A stretch of 64,000 nucleotides of DNA from Streptomyces mutabilis. Its GTDB lineage: Bacteria > Actinomycetota > Actinomycetes > Streptomycetales > Streptomycetaceae. The position numbers were made by a program, and so were the translations under genes. The notes below the pieces were generated by a model. The model did no database searches and had not been told where the DNA came from. It was given only the letters and a program-made list of their open reading frames with translations. Positions within the stretch are counted from its first letter, which is position 1; each line of letters begins with the position of its first letter. Positions 9,406 through 17,997 of the stretch are shown here, piece after piece. The DNA is taken from the NCBI RefSeq assembly GCF_014649815.1, contig NZ_BMTT01000017.1, positions 1 through 64,000 on the forward strand, given 5' to 3'.

Positions 9406-11640
9406 CTACCGCGTCTTCACGCTGATGACGCGGTCCTCTCCGGCGACGAGGTCGAGCGGTTCGGTGCCGGAGGGAGTCCGGAGTTCGATGCGGTGCGTGC
9501 GGCGGGGGCGGAGGACGGCCGTCGCCTCGCCGCCGGGCGTCCAGGTGAGGTCGAGTACGGCTCCGAACCGGGTGCGTACGCCCTTGATCTCGCCCTGCGG
9601 GCAGGACTCCGGCAGGGCGGGCAGCAGGACCAGTCGGCCGGGGGTGGACTGCACCAGCATCTCGATGAGCACGGCCGGGAGGGTGTGCGCGGCGTCCGCG
9701 TTGTAGACGTCGCGGTGGGGGTAGTGCGCGCTCATCAGGGAGGCGTGGAAGTAGTCGCCTTCGAGCATCCGGCGGACCGCGTGGGCGACCCGGTCGCCGT
9801 CGCGCAGGCGCGCGGCGATCAGGGCGTGGTGGAGGTGGCCGTGGGCGGAGTCGTTCTCGGCGCCGCGCAGTTCAAGGGCTCGGTGGGCGGCCTCGGCGAG
9901 TTCGGGGGTGTCGTACGGGTTGATCTCCTCGAGCGGCCAGACGCCGTAGAGGTGGCTGAGGTGGCGGTGGTCGTAGGTGTCCGTCAGGCCCGGCCGGGCC
10001 CATTCGGCGAGCGCGCCGTCGGCGTTGACCCGGTGGGGCGGGAGCCGGTCGGCGAGCGCGCGCCAGCGGTCGGCGTGCTCGGGGTGGCGGTCGGCGGCGG
10101 TCAGCAGGGCGTGCCGGGCGGCGGAGAGGTCCATGGCCGCGTCGACGGTGCCCCAACTGGCGTTCGCGGGGCGGTTCTCCGGCGAGTAAGAGGGGACGAC
10201 GACCACGTGGCCGTCCTCGTCGGTGCGGGTGAGGAAGTCCTCGTAGAACAGGGCGGTTTCGGCGAGCGCGGCGGTGGTCCGGGGGTCGCGGGTGCCGTAC
10301 GTCTCGTCGTGGTCGACGAGGGGCTTCAGCAGCCAGTCGGCGCCCGCCGTCCACAGGTGCAAGGGGTACTCGCGGCTGAAGTGGTACGTGTGCCCGGACT
10401 CGCCGTCGGTGTGGGAGGGGGCGACGACGCCCCGGGTGCCGAAGATCGCGCGGGCGTTGTCCCGCCAGTCCGGGAGCTGCCGGTGGACGAGGGACGCGTG
10501 GGCCTCGGTGACCTCGGGGAGGGCGGCGGCGGCCGCGGAGGCGGTCTGGAGGTTGAGGTTGGCGTTGGTGGTGAACGCTCCCGACCAGGCCGTGTCCCAG
10601 TCGCCGGTCCACAGGCCGGTCAGGCGGGGCGGCAGCATCCCGCTGGCGGAGAGCAGGTGGTAGCGGCCGGCCGCGAAGAGCCGTTCCAGGAGGGCCGTGC
10701 TGCGCGGCCGTTCGAGCAGCGCGGAGCCCGGCAGGGCGCGTTCGGCGGGGTCGGCGGCGAGGTCGAGGGTGACGCGGTCGTAGGCGGTGCGGTGCAGGGC
10801 GAGGTGGCGGGCGAGGAGGCCCTCGTACGACACCCCGTCCGGCAGGTCGCGCAGGGCGCGGCCCTCGGCGACCGCGTCCAGCTCGCCGGTGTGCCGGCGC
10901 ACCCGGGTGAGGAGCAGGACCTCCGTGGCGCCCTCGACGAGGACGCCGGGCGGTACCAGCTTGGTGGCGCCGCCCGTGACGGCGACCGAGGTGACGCCGG
11001 TGTACGCCAGGCCGCTGTCGCCGGGGTACCGGGCGCGCAGGCTGAGCAGGGCGCCCTCGGGGGTGAGGACGGCGCCGTGGCCGACACCGAGGCCGGCGGG
11101 GGCGCCGGGGAGGCCCGGGTCGAGGGACAGGTCGAGGGTGAGGTGCGGGGCGGTGACCTGCTGGACGATCACGTCGTCGGCGCGGGAGACGAAGACGCGG
11201 CTGGTCCAGGCGCCGTGGGTGGCGGTGGTCTCGCCGGTGGTGAAGTCGACCCGGCGGCGGTAGGGGGCGTGGGTGTCGCCGGGCGGCCGGTTCAGGCGGA
11301 GCCGGAAGGCGGGGTGGAAGGGGCGCACCCATTGCAGCGGGCGGCCGTCGGTGAAGCCCTCGGCCGCGGTGGTGTCCCCGGCCAGCAGGCGGTCCTGGAG
11401 GGCGGGGAGTTCGGCGGCGAGCCGGGGTGGCCGGCGGCGCCCCTCGTCGTCAGCCGGGCGGACGAGGGTGTGGTGGGTGACGACGACCCGGTCGGCATGC
11501 GGATCGCCGAACACGAGGGCGCCGTGGCGGCCGTTGCCGCTCAGGAAGGCGTCCTCCCAGCGGGCGGCCGGTTCGGGCTCCCAGGTGCCGTGCACGGGCG
11601 TGCCGCTCATGGTCGCGTCGGATGCGGGTGCGCCCGTCAT
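9406..11640 (-). CDS. GH95 family glycosidase (alpha-L-fucosidase-like)
   Basis: A 744-residue protein with the GH95 layout: an N-terminal beta-domain (AFLSGNGRHGALVFG), an (alpha/alpha)6 barrel with NANLNLQTA, HRHLSHLYGVWPLEE and NADAAHTLPAVLIEML, and a C-terminal beta-domain. GH95 enzymes are inverting 1,2-alpha-L-fucosidases, some being alpha-L-galactosidases. Xyloglucan side chains end in alpha-1,2-fucosyl-galactose, so a defucosylating role fits. No signal peptide is seen, so it is probably cytoplasmic. The segment ENDSAHGHLHHALIAARL differs from the more common TGWSxAW form, so substrate choice is uncertain. The ATG overlaps the GH42 stop by four bases, implying translational coupling. 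Confidence 0.85.
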   Translation of the reverse strand: MTGAPASDATMSGTPVHGTWEPEPAARWEDAFLSGNGRHGALVFGDPHADRVVVTHHTLVRPADDEGRRRPPRLAAELPALQDRLLAGDTTAAEGFTDGRPLQWVRPFHPAFRLRLNRPPGDTHAPYRRRVDFTTGETTATHGAWTSRVFVSRADDVIVQQVTAPHLTLDLSLDPGLPGAPAGLGVGHGAVLTPEGALLSLRARYPGDSGLAYTGVTSVAVTGGATKLVPPGVLVEGATEVLLLTRVRRHTGELDAVAEGRALRDLPDGVSYEGLLARHLALHRTAYDRVTLDLAADPAERALPGSALLERPRSTALLERLFAAGRYHLLSASGMLPPRLTGLWTGDWDTAWSGAFTTNANLNLQTASAAAAALPEVTEAHASLVHRQLPDWRDNARAIFGTRGVVAPSHTDGESGHTYHFSREYPLHLWTAGADWLLKPLVDHDETYGTRDPRTTAALAETALFYEDFLTRTDEDGHVVVVPSYSPENRPANASWGTVDAAMDLSAARHALLTAADRHPEHADRWRALADRLPPHRVNADGALAEWARPGLTDTYDHRHLSHLYGVWPLEEINPYDTPELAEAAHRALELRGAENDSAHGHLHHALIAARLRDGDRVAHAVRRMLEGDYFHASLMSAHYPHRDVYNADAAHTLPAVLIEMLVQSTPGRLVLLPALPESCPQGEIKGVRTRFGAVLDLTWTPGGEATAVLRPRRTHRIELRTPSGTEPLDLVAGEDRVISVKTR

Positions 11641-13613
11641 GCGGCCGGCTCCGTGAGGACCGCGACGCCGTAGCGGCCGAGGGTGACGCGGTCGGTGACG
11701 GTCGCGCCGGTGAGCAGGTCCCGGTGGGTGCCGGGGACGTCGACGGTGACCGGTTCGCGGCCGTGGTGGAGGAGGAACAGCTGCTCTCCGCGGCGTACGG
11801 CCTCGACCTCGGCCGGGAGTGCGTCGAGCACCGGGCGGACGCCCGCGTCGGCGCAGGCGCGGGCGAGGAGGTCACGCAGCGCCGCGGGCTCGGGGAGGGT
11901 GGACACGTACCAGGCGCGGTCCTTGCGCAGGACGGCCGGGAGCCCGTCCAGCTCGCCGCCCTTGTAGGGGACGGCCTCGGTGGCGGTGCCGTCGGGTTCG
12001 ATCTCCTCCGACCACAGGGTGCCCCGGAAGCCGTCGCAGGCGGCCGTCTCGTCCGTCTCCAGCGGCCACCACTCGTGCAGGGTGCGGATGCCGAACAGCT
12101 CCCGCAGCCGGGCGTCCATGCCGCCGGGCCTGACCCGGTCGTCCTCGTCGGCGATACCGGTGAGGAAGCCGCAGACGAGGGTGCCACCGCGGCGGACGTG
12201 GGCGAGGAGGTTGACGATCGCGGCGTCGGTGAGGGCGTAGAGCTGGGGCACGACGACCACGCGGTAGGGGGTGAGGTCGTGTTCGGGGTGGGCGAAGTCG
12301 GTGGTGAGGTGGGCCTCCCACAGGGCCCGGTGCCAGGCGTGCAGGACGTCCGGGTAGTCGAAGCGGGCGGAGGGGCGGCCGTCCTGGGCGCCGGCCCACC
12401 AGGAGTGCCAGTCGTGCAGGACGGCGACGTCGGCGGTGACGTGGGTGTCCGCCACGTGCGGGCCGAGCTTCGCCAGGTCCGCGCCGAGCTGCCTGACCTC
12501 CTGGTACGTCCGCCCCTGCTCCCCCGCGTGGCCGACCATCCCGGAGTGGAACTTCTCGGCCCCCTGCCTCGACTGCCGCCACTGGAAGTAGCAGACGGCG
12601 TCGGCGCCGCGGGCCACGGCCTGCAGGGACCACAGGCGGTTGAGGCCGCGCGGCTTGGGGTGGTTGGCGCCGCGCCAGTTGACCGGTCCGGCCGCCTGCT
12701 CCATGAGCATCCACGGGCCGCGTGCCTGGGAGCGGGTCATGTCCTGGACGAGGGCGCCGTGCTGGGCGCCGAGGGGGTCGCGCGGGTCCGGGTAGAGGTC
12801 GACGGAGACGACGTCCTCCTCCTCGGCCCAGCGCCAGGCGTCCTGGCCGAACCACAGCGGCATGAAGTTGGTGGTGACCGGCAGGTGCGGGGTGTGGCGG
12901 CGGACGATGTCGCGCTCCGCGGTGAAGCACTCCAGGAGCATGTCGGAGGTGAAGCGCCGGAAGTCCAGCACCTGGGTGGGGTTCTTCAGGTAGTGGGTGC
13001 GGCGGGCCGGGAGGATCTCCTCCCAGTCGCCGTAGCCCTGGCTCCAGAACGCCGTGCCCCAGGCGGCGTTGAGGGCGTCGAGGGTGGCGTACCTGTCCTT
13101 GAGCCAGCGGCGGAAGCGGACGGCGGCCTCGTCGCCGTGGTCGGAGGTGCAGTACTCGTTGTTGATGTGCCACATCGTCAGCGCGGGGTGGCCGGCGTAG
13201 CGGGCGGCCAGGGCCTCGGTGACGGCGGCGGCATGGCGGCGGTAGGTGGCGCTGGAGTGCGAGAAGTGCTGACGTCCGCCCCACCGTTCGGTGCGGCCGT
13301 CCTCGTCGACGGGCAGGGTGTCCGGGTGCAGCCGGCCCAGCCACGGCGGGGGCGACGCGGTGGGGGTGGCGAGGACGACGCCGATGCCGCTCGTGTGCAT
13401 CAGGTCCATGAGGCGGTCCAGCCAGCCGAAGTCGTACGCGCCGGGGCGCGGTTCGAGCTTCGCCCAGGAGAAGACGCCGAGGGTGACCGAGTTGACGCCG
13501 GCGGCCTTCATCAGGCGGACGTCCTCGTACCAGGTCTCCTCGGGCCACTGCTCGGGGTTGTAGTCGCCTCCGAAGAGGACGCGGTTGCGGGTGGTGTCCG
13601 CGAGGCTGGGCAT
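11637..13613 (-). CDS. GH42 beta-galactosidase
   Basis: The 658-residue protein opens with VLFGGDYNPEQWPEETW, the GH42 hallmark. Its acid/base Glu is in MWHINNEYCTS and the nucleophile region is MLMEQAAGPVNW. A trimerisation domain and a small C-terminal beta-domain follow. It lacks a signal peptide. It would release galactose from beta-galactosyl oligosaccharides; in this setting the galactose exposed on xyloglucan side chains after defucosylation. The ATG at 13613 shares one base with the GH74 stop (TGATG), so these genes are coupled. Longer in-frame starts inside the GH74 gene are rejected. Confidence 0.92.
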   Translation of the reverse strand: MPSLADTTRNRVLFGGDYNPEQWPEETWYEDVRLMKAAGVNSVTLGVFSWAKLEPRPGAYDFGWLDRLMDLMHTSGIGVVLATPTASPPPWLGRLHPDTLPVDEDGRTERWGGRQHFSHSSATYRRHAAAVTEALAARYAGHPALTMWHINNEYCTSDHGDEAAVRFRRWLKDRYATLDALNAAWGTAFWSQGYGDWEEILPARRTHYLKNPTQVLDFRRFTSDMLLECFTAERDIVRRHTPHLPVTTNFMPLWFGQDAWRWAEEEDVVSVDLYPDPRDPLGAQHGALVQDMTRSQARGPWMLMEQAAGPVNWRGANHPKPRGLNRLWSLQAVARGADAVCYFQWRQSRQGAEKFHSGMVGHAGEQGRTYQEVRQLGADLAKLGPHVADTHVTADVAVLHDWHSWWAGAQDGRPSARFDYPDVLHAWHRALWEAHLTTDFAHPEHDLTPYRVVVVPQLYALTDAAIVNLLAHVRRGGTLVCGFLTGIADEDDRVRPGGMDARLRELFGIRTLHEWWPLETDETAACDGFRGTLWSEEIEPDGTATEAVPYKGGELDGLPAVLRKDRAWYVSTLPEPAALRDLLARACADAGVRPVLDALPAEVEAVRRGEQLFLLHHGREPVTVDVPGTHRDLLTGATVTDRVTLGRYGVAVLTEPAA

Positions 13614-15868
13614 CAGGTCGGTTCTCCGTACTGGATGCCGCGCCCGTTGGTGGCGAGGTAGACGCGGCCGTGGACGCGGGGGTCGCCGGTGATGGTCTCG
13701 CCGGTCCAGCCCCACTGGTGCTGGTCGTCGTTGATCCGCGTCCAGGTCCGCGCCTCGTCGTCGGAGCGGTAGACGGCGGTGATGGCCTCGGTGGAGCCGA
13801 CCTGGTAGATCGCCGGGTAGTCGGCGCCGTCGGCGGCCTTGCCGAAGCCGAGGGTGTGGGAGGCCCAGCAGCTGTCGACCTTGGTGAAGGTGGTGCCGCC
13901 GTCAGTGGAGCGGTGGAGGCCGTTCCACTTGGTGCTCAGCCACAGGTCGCCCCTCCGGCCGGGTGCCGCGACCAGCTTGAACTGGCTGTCGCCGGCGGGC
14001 AGTCCGGTCGCGCGGGCGGTGAAGGATCGGCCGCTGTCCGTGCTGGCGAGCAGCGTTCCCGTGTCGGTGTCGTAGGCGTAGAGCACCGTCGGGTCCACCG
14101 GGTCGGCGACCGGCGTGGCGCCCTTGGGGAAGGAGGGGACCTCGGTCCAGGTCGTGCCGTTGTCCGCCGAGCGGTGGGCCGGGTGTTTGGTGCCGTCCCA
14201 GTGCACGAAGGACCACAGCAGCACACTGCCGTCGGCGTTGGTCGCGATCGGTCCCGGGGCGTCATCGGCGATGCCGGGCTGGGACGCGAAGGGCGTCCAG
14301 GTGATCCCGCCGTCGCGCGAGTAGGCGCCGTTGCCGTGGTCTCCCCAGCCCGCCCGCACGACGTACGCCGGTCTGCGCGCGGCCTGCGCGAGTCCGGTCG
14401 CCGACCCCGACACGGGGTTGGTGGCCATGCCGCGCGCCGGGGACGCCGTGAGCCGCTCGTGGTACATGACGCCGATGTCCCGCGACCCGCTGAGCAGGTG
14501 GGCCCGCCCGTGCGGGGGCGAGATCAGCTGGGTCACGGACGTCTCCTCCAGGCCGCGGATCTGCGGGGCCCAGTGGCGCAGGTCGCGGGTGCCGTAGAGG
14601 GTGGCGCCGGTGCCGTACACGAGGTGCTTCGAGTCGAACGGGTCGAGGGCGACGGCCTGGATCCACCAGCCGAACTTGGGCTGCTCCTCGCCCCACCGCA
14701 GGTAGGGGGTCTCGGACACGTCGAGGGCGGCGGATTCCTTGAGGGACGTCCAGCTGCGGCCGCCGTCGGTGGTCCGGAACAGCGTGTCGACGGCCGCCCA
14801 GCGGTTGTTGGTGGAGACGACGACGGTGCCGGGGCGGCGGGCGTCGACGGCGACGCCGCCGTAGCCGAAGCTGTCGGTGGAGCCTCCCCCACTGCTGAAC
14901 GCGTGGGCGGTGCCCCCATCCGTGGTGCCGCCCGGCCGGACAGGGGTGACGTCGCTCCAACGACCGCTCGTCGTACGCAGCTTGTGCACGCTGCCGGTGG
15001 ACTGCCCGTTGGGTCCGGGTGCGTCGGCGTACGTCACGTACAGCTCACGGCTGTGGGCCTCGTACGCGGCGCGGACCGGTACCTTGGCCGCGGTGCCGGA
15101 GGGCTGCCCGGGGACGGCGTGCCAGGTGGTGCCGTCGGTCGTGCGGAACAGGTTCGGTGCGCTGCCGTCGGCGTCGCCCCAGCCGGCGTAGACGGTGCGG
15201 CCCGCGGCCACGAGGAGGGTGACGCCCTGACCGGTGGCGGTCGCGGTGGCGGGGAAGCCGGGGGCGGGGGCCCAGCCGGCGCCCCGGTCGGACGACCTCC
15301 ACAGGCCGTCGTGCCGGGTGCCCAGCCAGAGGGTGTCGCTGTCGCGTGGGTCGACCAGGAGCCGCTCGCCGGTGCCCCGGCCGTCCTCGTTGGCACCGAG
15401 CTTCACGGTGAGGTCGGTACGCCGCCAGGTCCTTCCCCGGTCCCCGGAGCGCAGGATCGCGCCGTTGGCCGACCACGCCTGGGAGTAGGTGCCGCAGGCC
15501 AGGTAGAGCCGGTCCGGGTGGGCGGGGTCGACGGCCATCGCCTCGACGCCCAGGAGGTTCCAGTCGTCCCAGCCGAGGTGGTCGAGCAGCGGGGTCCAGC
15601 GGGCGGCGCGGTCGTCCCAGCGGTAGGCGCCGCCGATGTCCGTACGGGCGTAGGCGAGGCCGCGGACGCGGGGGTGAAACAGCACGCCGGTGATGAATCC
15701 GGTGCCGCCGATGACGACGTTGCGCCAGCGGTAGGCGGTGGTGCCGTCCGCCCTGTCGTCGGCGGCGTGTGCACGCCGGGGTGCGACGGGGACGGCGGTG
15801 AGTGCGGCGGCGGCCGCGGTCCCGGCGAGAACGGCACGCCGGCTCGGGCGTGACACGGACGCATGCAT
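13613..15868 (-). CDS. Secreted GH74 xyloglucanase
   Basis: A 751-residue enzyme with a twin-arginine signal (SRPSRRAVLAGTAAAAALTA, cleavage near AHA). The body is the GH74 double beta-propeller with repeated VDP and DGLW-type blades: WNLLGVEAMAVDPAHPDRLY, RLLVDPRDSDTLWLGTRHDG, and FRTTDGGRSWTSL. GH74 enzymes are highly specific for xyloglucan, acting endo or from the reducing end, and this is the strongest single clue to the substrate of the locus. No CBM is attached. GAGG precedes the ATG by 6 bases. It starts 115 bp after the second permease gene on the same strand. Confidence 0.93.
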   Translation of the reverse strand: MHASVSRPSRRAVLAGTAAAAALTAVPVAPRRAHAADDRADGTTAYRWRNVVIGGTGFITGVLFHPRVRGLAYARTDIGGAYRWDDRAARWTPLLDHLGWDDWNLLGVEAMAVDPAHPDRLYLACGTYSQAWSANGAILRSGDRGRTWRRTDLTVKLGANEDGRGTGERLLVDPRDSDTLWLGTRHDGLWRSSDRGAGWAPAPGFPATATATGQGVTLLVAAGRTVYAGWGDADGSAPNLFRTTDGTTWHAVPGQPSGTAAKVPVRAAYEAHSRELYVTYADAPGPNGQSTGSVHKLRTTSGRWSDVTPVRPGGTTDGGTAHAFSSGGGSTDSFGYGGVAVDARRPGTVVVSTNNRWAAVDTLFRTTDGGRSWTSLKESAALDVSETPYLRWGEEQPKFGWWIQAVALDPFDSKHLVYGTGATLYGTRDLRHWAPQIRGLEETSVTQLISPPHGRAHLLSGSRDIGVMYHERLTASPARGMATNPVSGSATGLAQAARRPAYVVRAGWGDHGNGAYSRDGGITWTPFASQPGIADDAPGPIATNADGSVLLWSFVHWDGTKHPAHRSADNGTTWTEVPSFPKGATPVADPVDPTVLYAYDTDTGTLLASTDSGRSFTARATGLPAGDSQFKLVAAPGRRGDLWLSTKWNGLHRSTDGGTTFTKVDSCWASHTLGFGKAADGADYPAIYQVGSTEAITAVYRSDDEARTWTRINDDQHQWGWTGETITGDPRVHGRVYLATNGRGIQYGEPT

Positions 15869-15983
15869 GACATACCTCGTTCGGTGCGGCTCGCGGAGGG
15901 GCGGGCAAGACGTGCGGGAGCGGTCCGTCGTGGCCGGCCGCTGGTCAGGGGCGGACGGCCACGGCGGGATCGAGGGGCGGGCG

Positions 15984-16937
15984 TCAGCCCTTCACCGCGC
16001 CGGTCAGCATCCCCTTCTTGAAGTGGCGCTGGACGAAGGGCGACAGCACGGCGACGGGCAGCAGGGCCATGACCATGACCGCCATCTGCACGGCCAGGCC
16101 GGACAGTTCACCGGTCTTGATCGCCTGGCCGAGGCCGACCGGCGCCTCCTGCTTCTGCACGAGCTGGATCATGACGTTCTGCAGGGGCAGCATGTCCTGG
16201 TCGTTCAGGTACAGGGAGGCGTTGAACCAGGCGCTCCAGTAGCCCACGGCGTAGAACAGGGTGATCACCGCGACGACCGCGCGGGACAGCGGCAGAACGA
16301 TCTGCCACAGGATGCGCAGGTCCCCGGCGCCGTCGATGCGGGCGCTGTCGATCAGTTCCTGCGAGATACCCATGAAGAAGCCGCGCAGCACCAGGATGTT
16401 GAAGACGCTGATCGCGCTGGGCAGGATCAGCGCCAGGTAGCTGTCGGTCAGGCCCAGGGACTGCACCAGCAGGTAGGTGGGGATGAGGCCCGCGCTGAAG
16501 AACATCGTGGCCAGCAGCACCATGAGGATCCAGCGGTGCCCCAGCGAGCCGCTGCGGGACAGCCCGTAGGCGCACAGCACCGACACCGCCATGGAGAACA
16601 GGGTGCCGACGAGGGTGACGCCGATGCTGACGAGCGCGGCCCGGGTGACCTGGCCGCCGCTGAGCAGTTCCTGGTAGGCGACGAAGGTGATGTCCGTCGG
16701 GATCATCACCAGACCGCCGGCCTCGTCGATGGCCTTGCGCGAGGAGAGGCTGGTGACGACGACGATCCAGAGCGGGAACAGGATGCCCAGGCAGGCCAGG
16801 AACAGGACCAGGCCCTTGCCGGCGAGCCCGGCCGGGCTCGGCTTCTCCTCCCACACCGGCCGGGGCGGTGCCGCCCAGCGGCTCGGCCTGCGTGCGGGTT
16901 CGTCGCTCACGGCGGTCGTTTCCTGAACGGCGGTCAC
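15984..16937 (-). CDS. Sugar ABC transporter permease (MalG/CUT1 type)
   Basis: A 317-residue inner-membrane protein with six predicted helices and the permease loop ELIDSARIDGAGDLRILWQIVLPLSR (EAA motif). The C-terminus FVQRHFKKGMLTGAVKG is typical of MalG-type subunits. It pairs with the upstream permease and the Tat-lipoprotein binding protein. No ATPase is encoded in the operon, so a shared ATPase such as MsiK is presumably used. The start is taken as GTG at 16937, which overlaps the previous stop (GTGA). Confidence 0.9.
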   Translation of the reverse strand: MTAVQETTAVSDEPARRPSRWAAPPRPVWEEKPSPAGLAGKGLVLFLACLGILFPLWIVVVTSLSSRKAIDEAGGLVMIPTDITFVAYQELLSGGQVTRAALVSIGVTLVGTLFSMAVSVLCAYGLSRSGSLGHRWILMVLLATMFFSAGLIPTYLLVQSLGLTDSYLALILPSAISVFNILVLRGFFMGISQELIDSARIDGAGDLRILWQIVLPLSRAVVAVITLFYAVGYWSAWFNASLYLNDQDMLPLQNVMIQLVQKQEAPVGLGQAIKTGELSGLAVQMAVMVMALLPVAVLSPFVQRHFKKGMLTGAVKG

Positions 16938-17971
16938 TTCTTGTACACCCCCTGCTCGCCCATGAGGTGGGCCACCTTGTTCGCGATGAGGACCAGGCCG
17001 AGACTGATGACGCCCTTGACCAGCCCCGCGGCGGCGGCGTAGCCGAAGTCCTGGTTGCGCACGCCGTTCCACCACACGAAGGTGTCGAGGACCTCCGCGG
17101 CTCCCGGTCCGACGGCGTCGCGTTGCAGGAGGATCTGTTCGAAGCCGACCGTCAGGGCGTCGCCGACGCGCAGCACCAGCAACAGGGCGATCACCGGGCG
17201 CAGGGCCGGCAGCGTGACGTGCCACATGCGGCGCCAGCGGTTGGCGCCGTCCATCGCGGCGGCCTCGTACAGGTCGGGGCTGACCGAAGCGAGGGCGGCG
17301 AGGAAGACGATGATCCCCCAGCCGGCGTCCTTCCACACGCTCTGCGCGGTGACCAGGAATTTGAAGGTCTCCGGGTCGGTCATGAGGCTGAGCCCGTCGT
17401 ACCCGTGGTCGCGCAGCAGCTGGGAGAGGAGCCCCGCACCACCGAGCAGCTGCTGGAAGACGGCGATGACCAGCACCCAGGAGAAGAAGTGCGGCAGGTA
17501 GAGGATGGCCTGCGCGATGGCGCGGACGCGGGGCCGGACCACGCTGTTGATGAGCAGCGCGAGCAGGATGGGGATGGGGAAGTACAGGACGAGCTGGAGC
17601 ACGAACAGCACCAGCGTGTTCTGCACCGAGTTCCAGAAGGCGGAGTCCTCGAAGATCCGCTGGAAGTTCTCCAGCCCCACCCACGGGCTGTGCAGGATGG
17701 AGACGATCCCGTTGTCGCTGATGTAGGGGTCGTACTCCTGGAAGGCGACGACGTTGCCGAGGATCGGTACGTAGTTGAAGAGCAGTACCAGCAGCACGGC
17801 CGGCAGCGTCATCAGCAGCAGTACGCGGTCCCGACGGAACCTCAGCCGCAGGCTGAGCTTCCCCGTGCTCGGCTTGCCCTTCCGGGGGCCGGTGGCGTCG
17901 CCGGACGCCACCGGGGTCTTCTTCGACGCATCGGCCTCGGCCCTGGCCCGAGGCACCGTGCTGTTCGACAC
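16934..17971 (-). CDS. Sugar ABC transporter permease (MalF/CUT1 type)
   Basis: A 345-residue protein with a charged cytoplasmic N-terminus, then six helices starting VLLLMTLPAVLLVLLFNYVP. The EAA loop is DLYEAAAMDGANRWRRMWHVTLPALRP. It is the partner of the next permease for import of an oligosaccharide. The GTG at 17971 has AAGGAG ahead of it and lies 26 bp after the binding-protein stop. The larger open frame extending upstream is an artefact of high GC. Confidence 0.9.
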   Translation of the reverse strand: MSNSTVPRARAEADASKKTPVASGDATGPRKGKPSTGKLSLRLRFRRDRVLLLMTLPAVLLVLLFNYVPILGNVVAFQEYDPYISDNGIVSILHSPWVGLENFQRIFEDSAFWNSVQNTLVLFVLQLVLYFPIPILLALLINSVVRPRVRAIAQAILYLPHFFSWVLVIAVFQQLLGGAGLLSQLLRDHGYDGLSLMTDPETFKFLVTAQSVWKDAGWGIIVFLAALASVSPDLYEAAAMDGANRWRRMWHVTLPALRPVIALLLVLRVGDALTVGFEQILLQRDAVGPGAAEVLDTFVWWNGVRNQDFGYAAAAGLVKGVISLGLVLIANKVAHLMGEQGVYKK

Positions 17972-17997
17972 GGCCGTTCTCCTTGCCTCGGTACCGG

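Noticed and set aside
11622-15853. Long plus-strand frames opposite GH42 and GH74
   Set aside because: Compositionally biased products with no start context; both minus-strand genes have conserved catalytic motifs.
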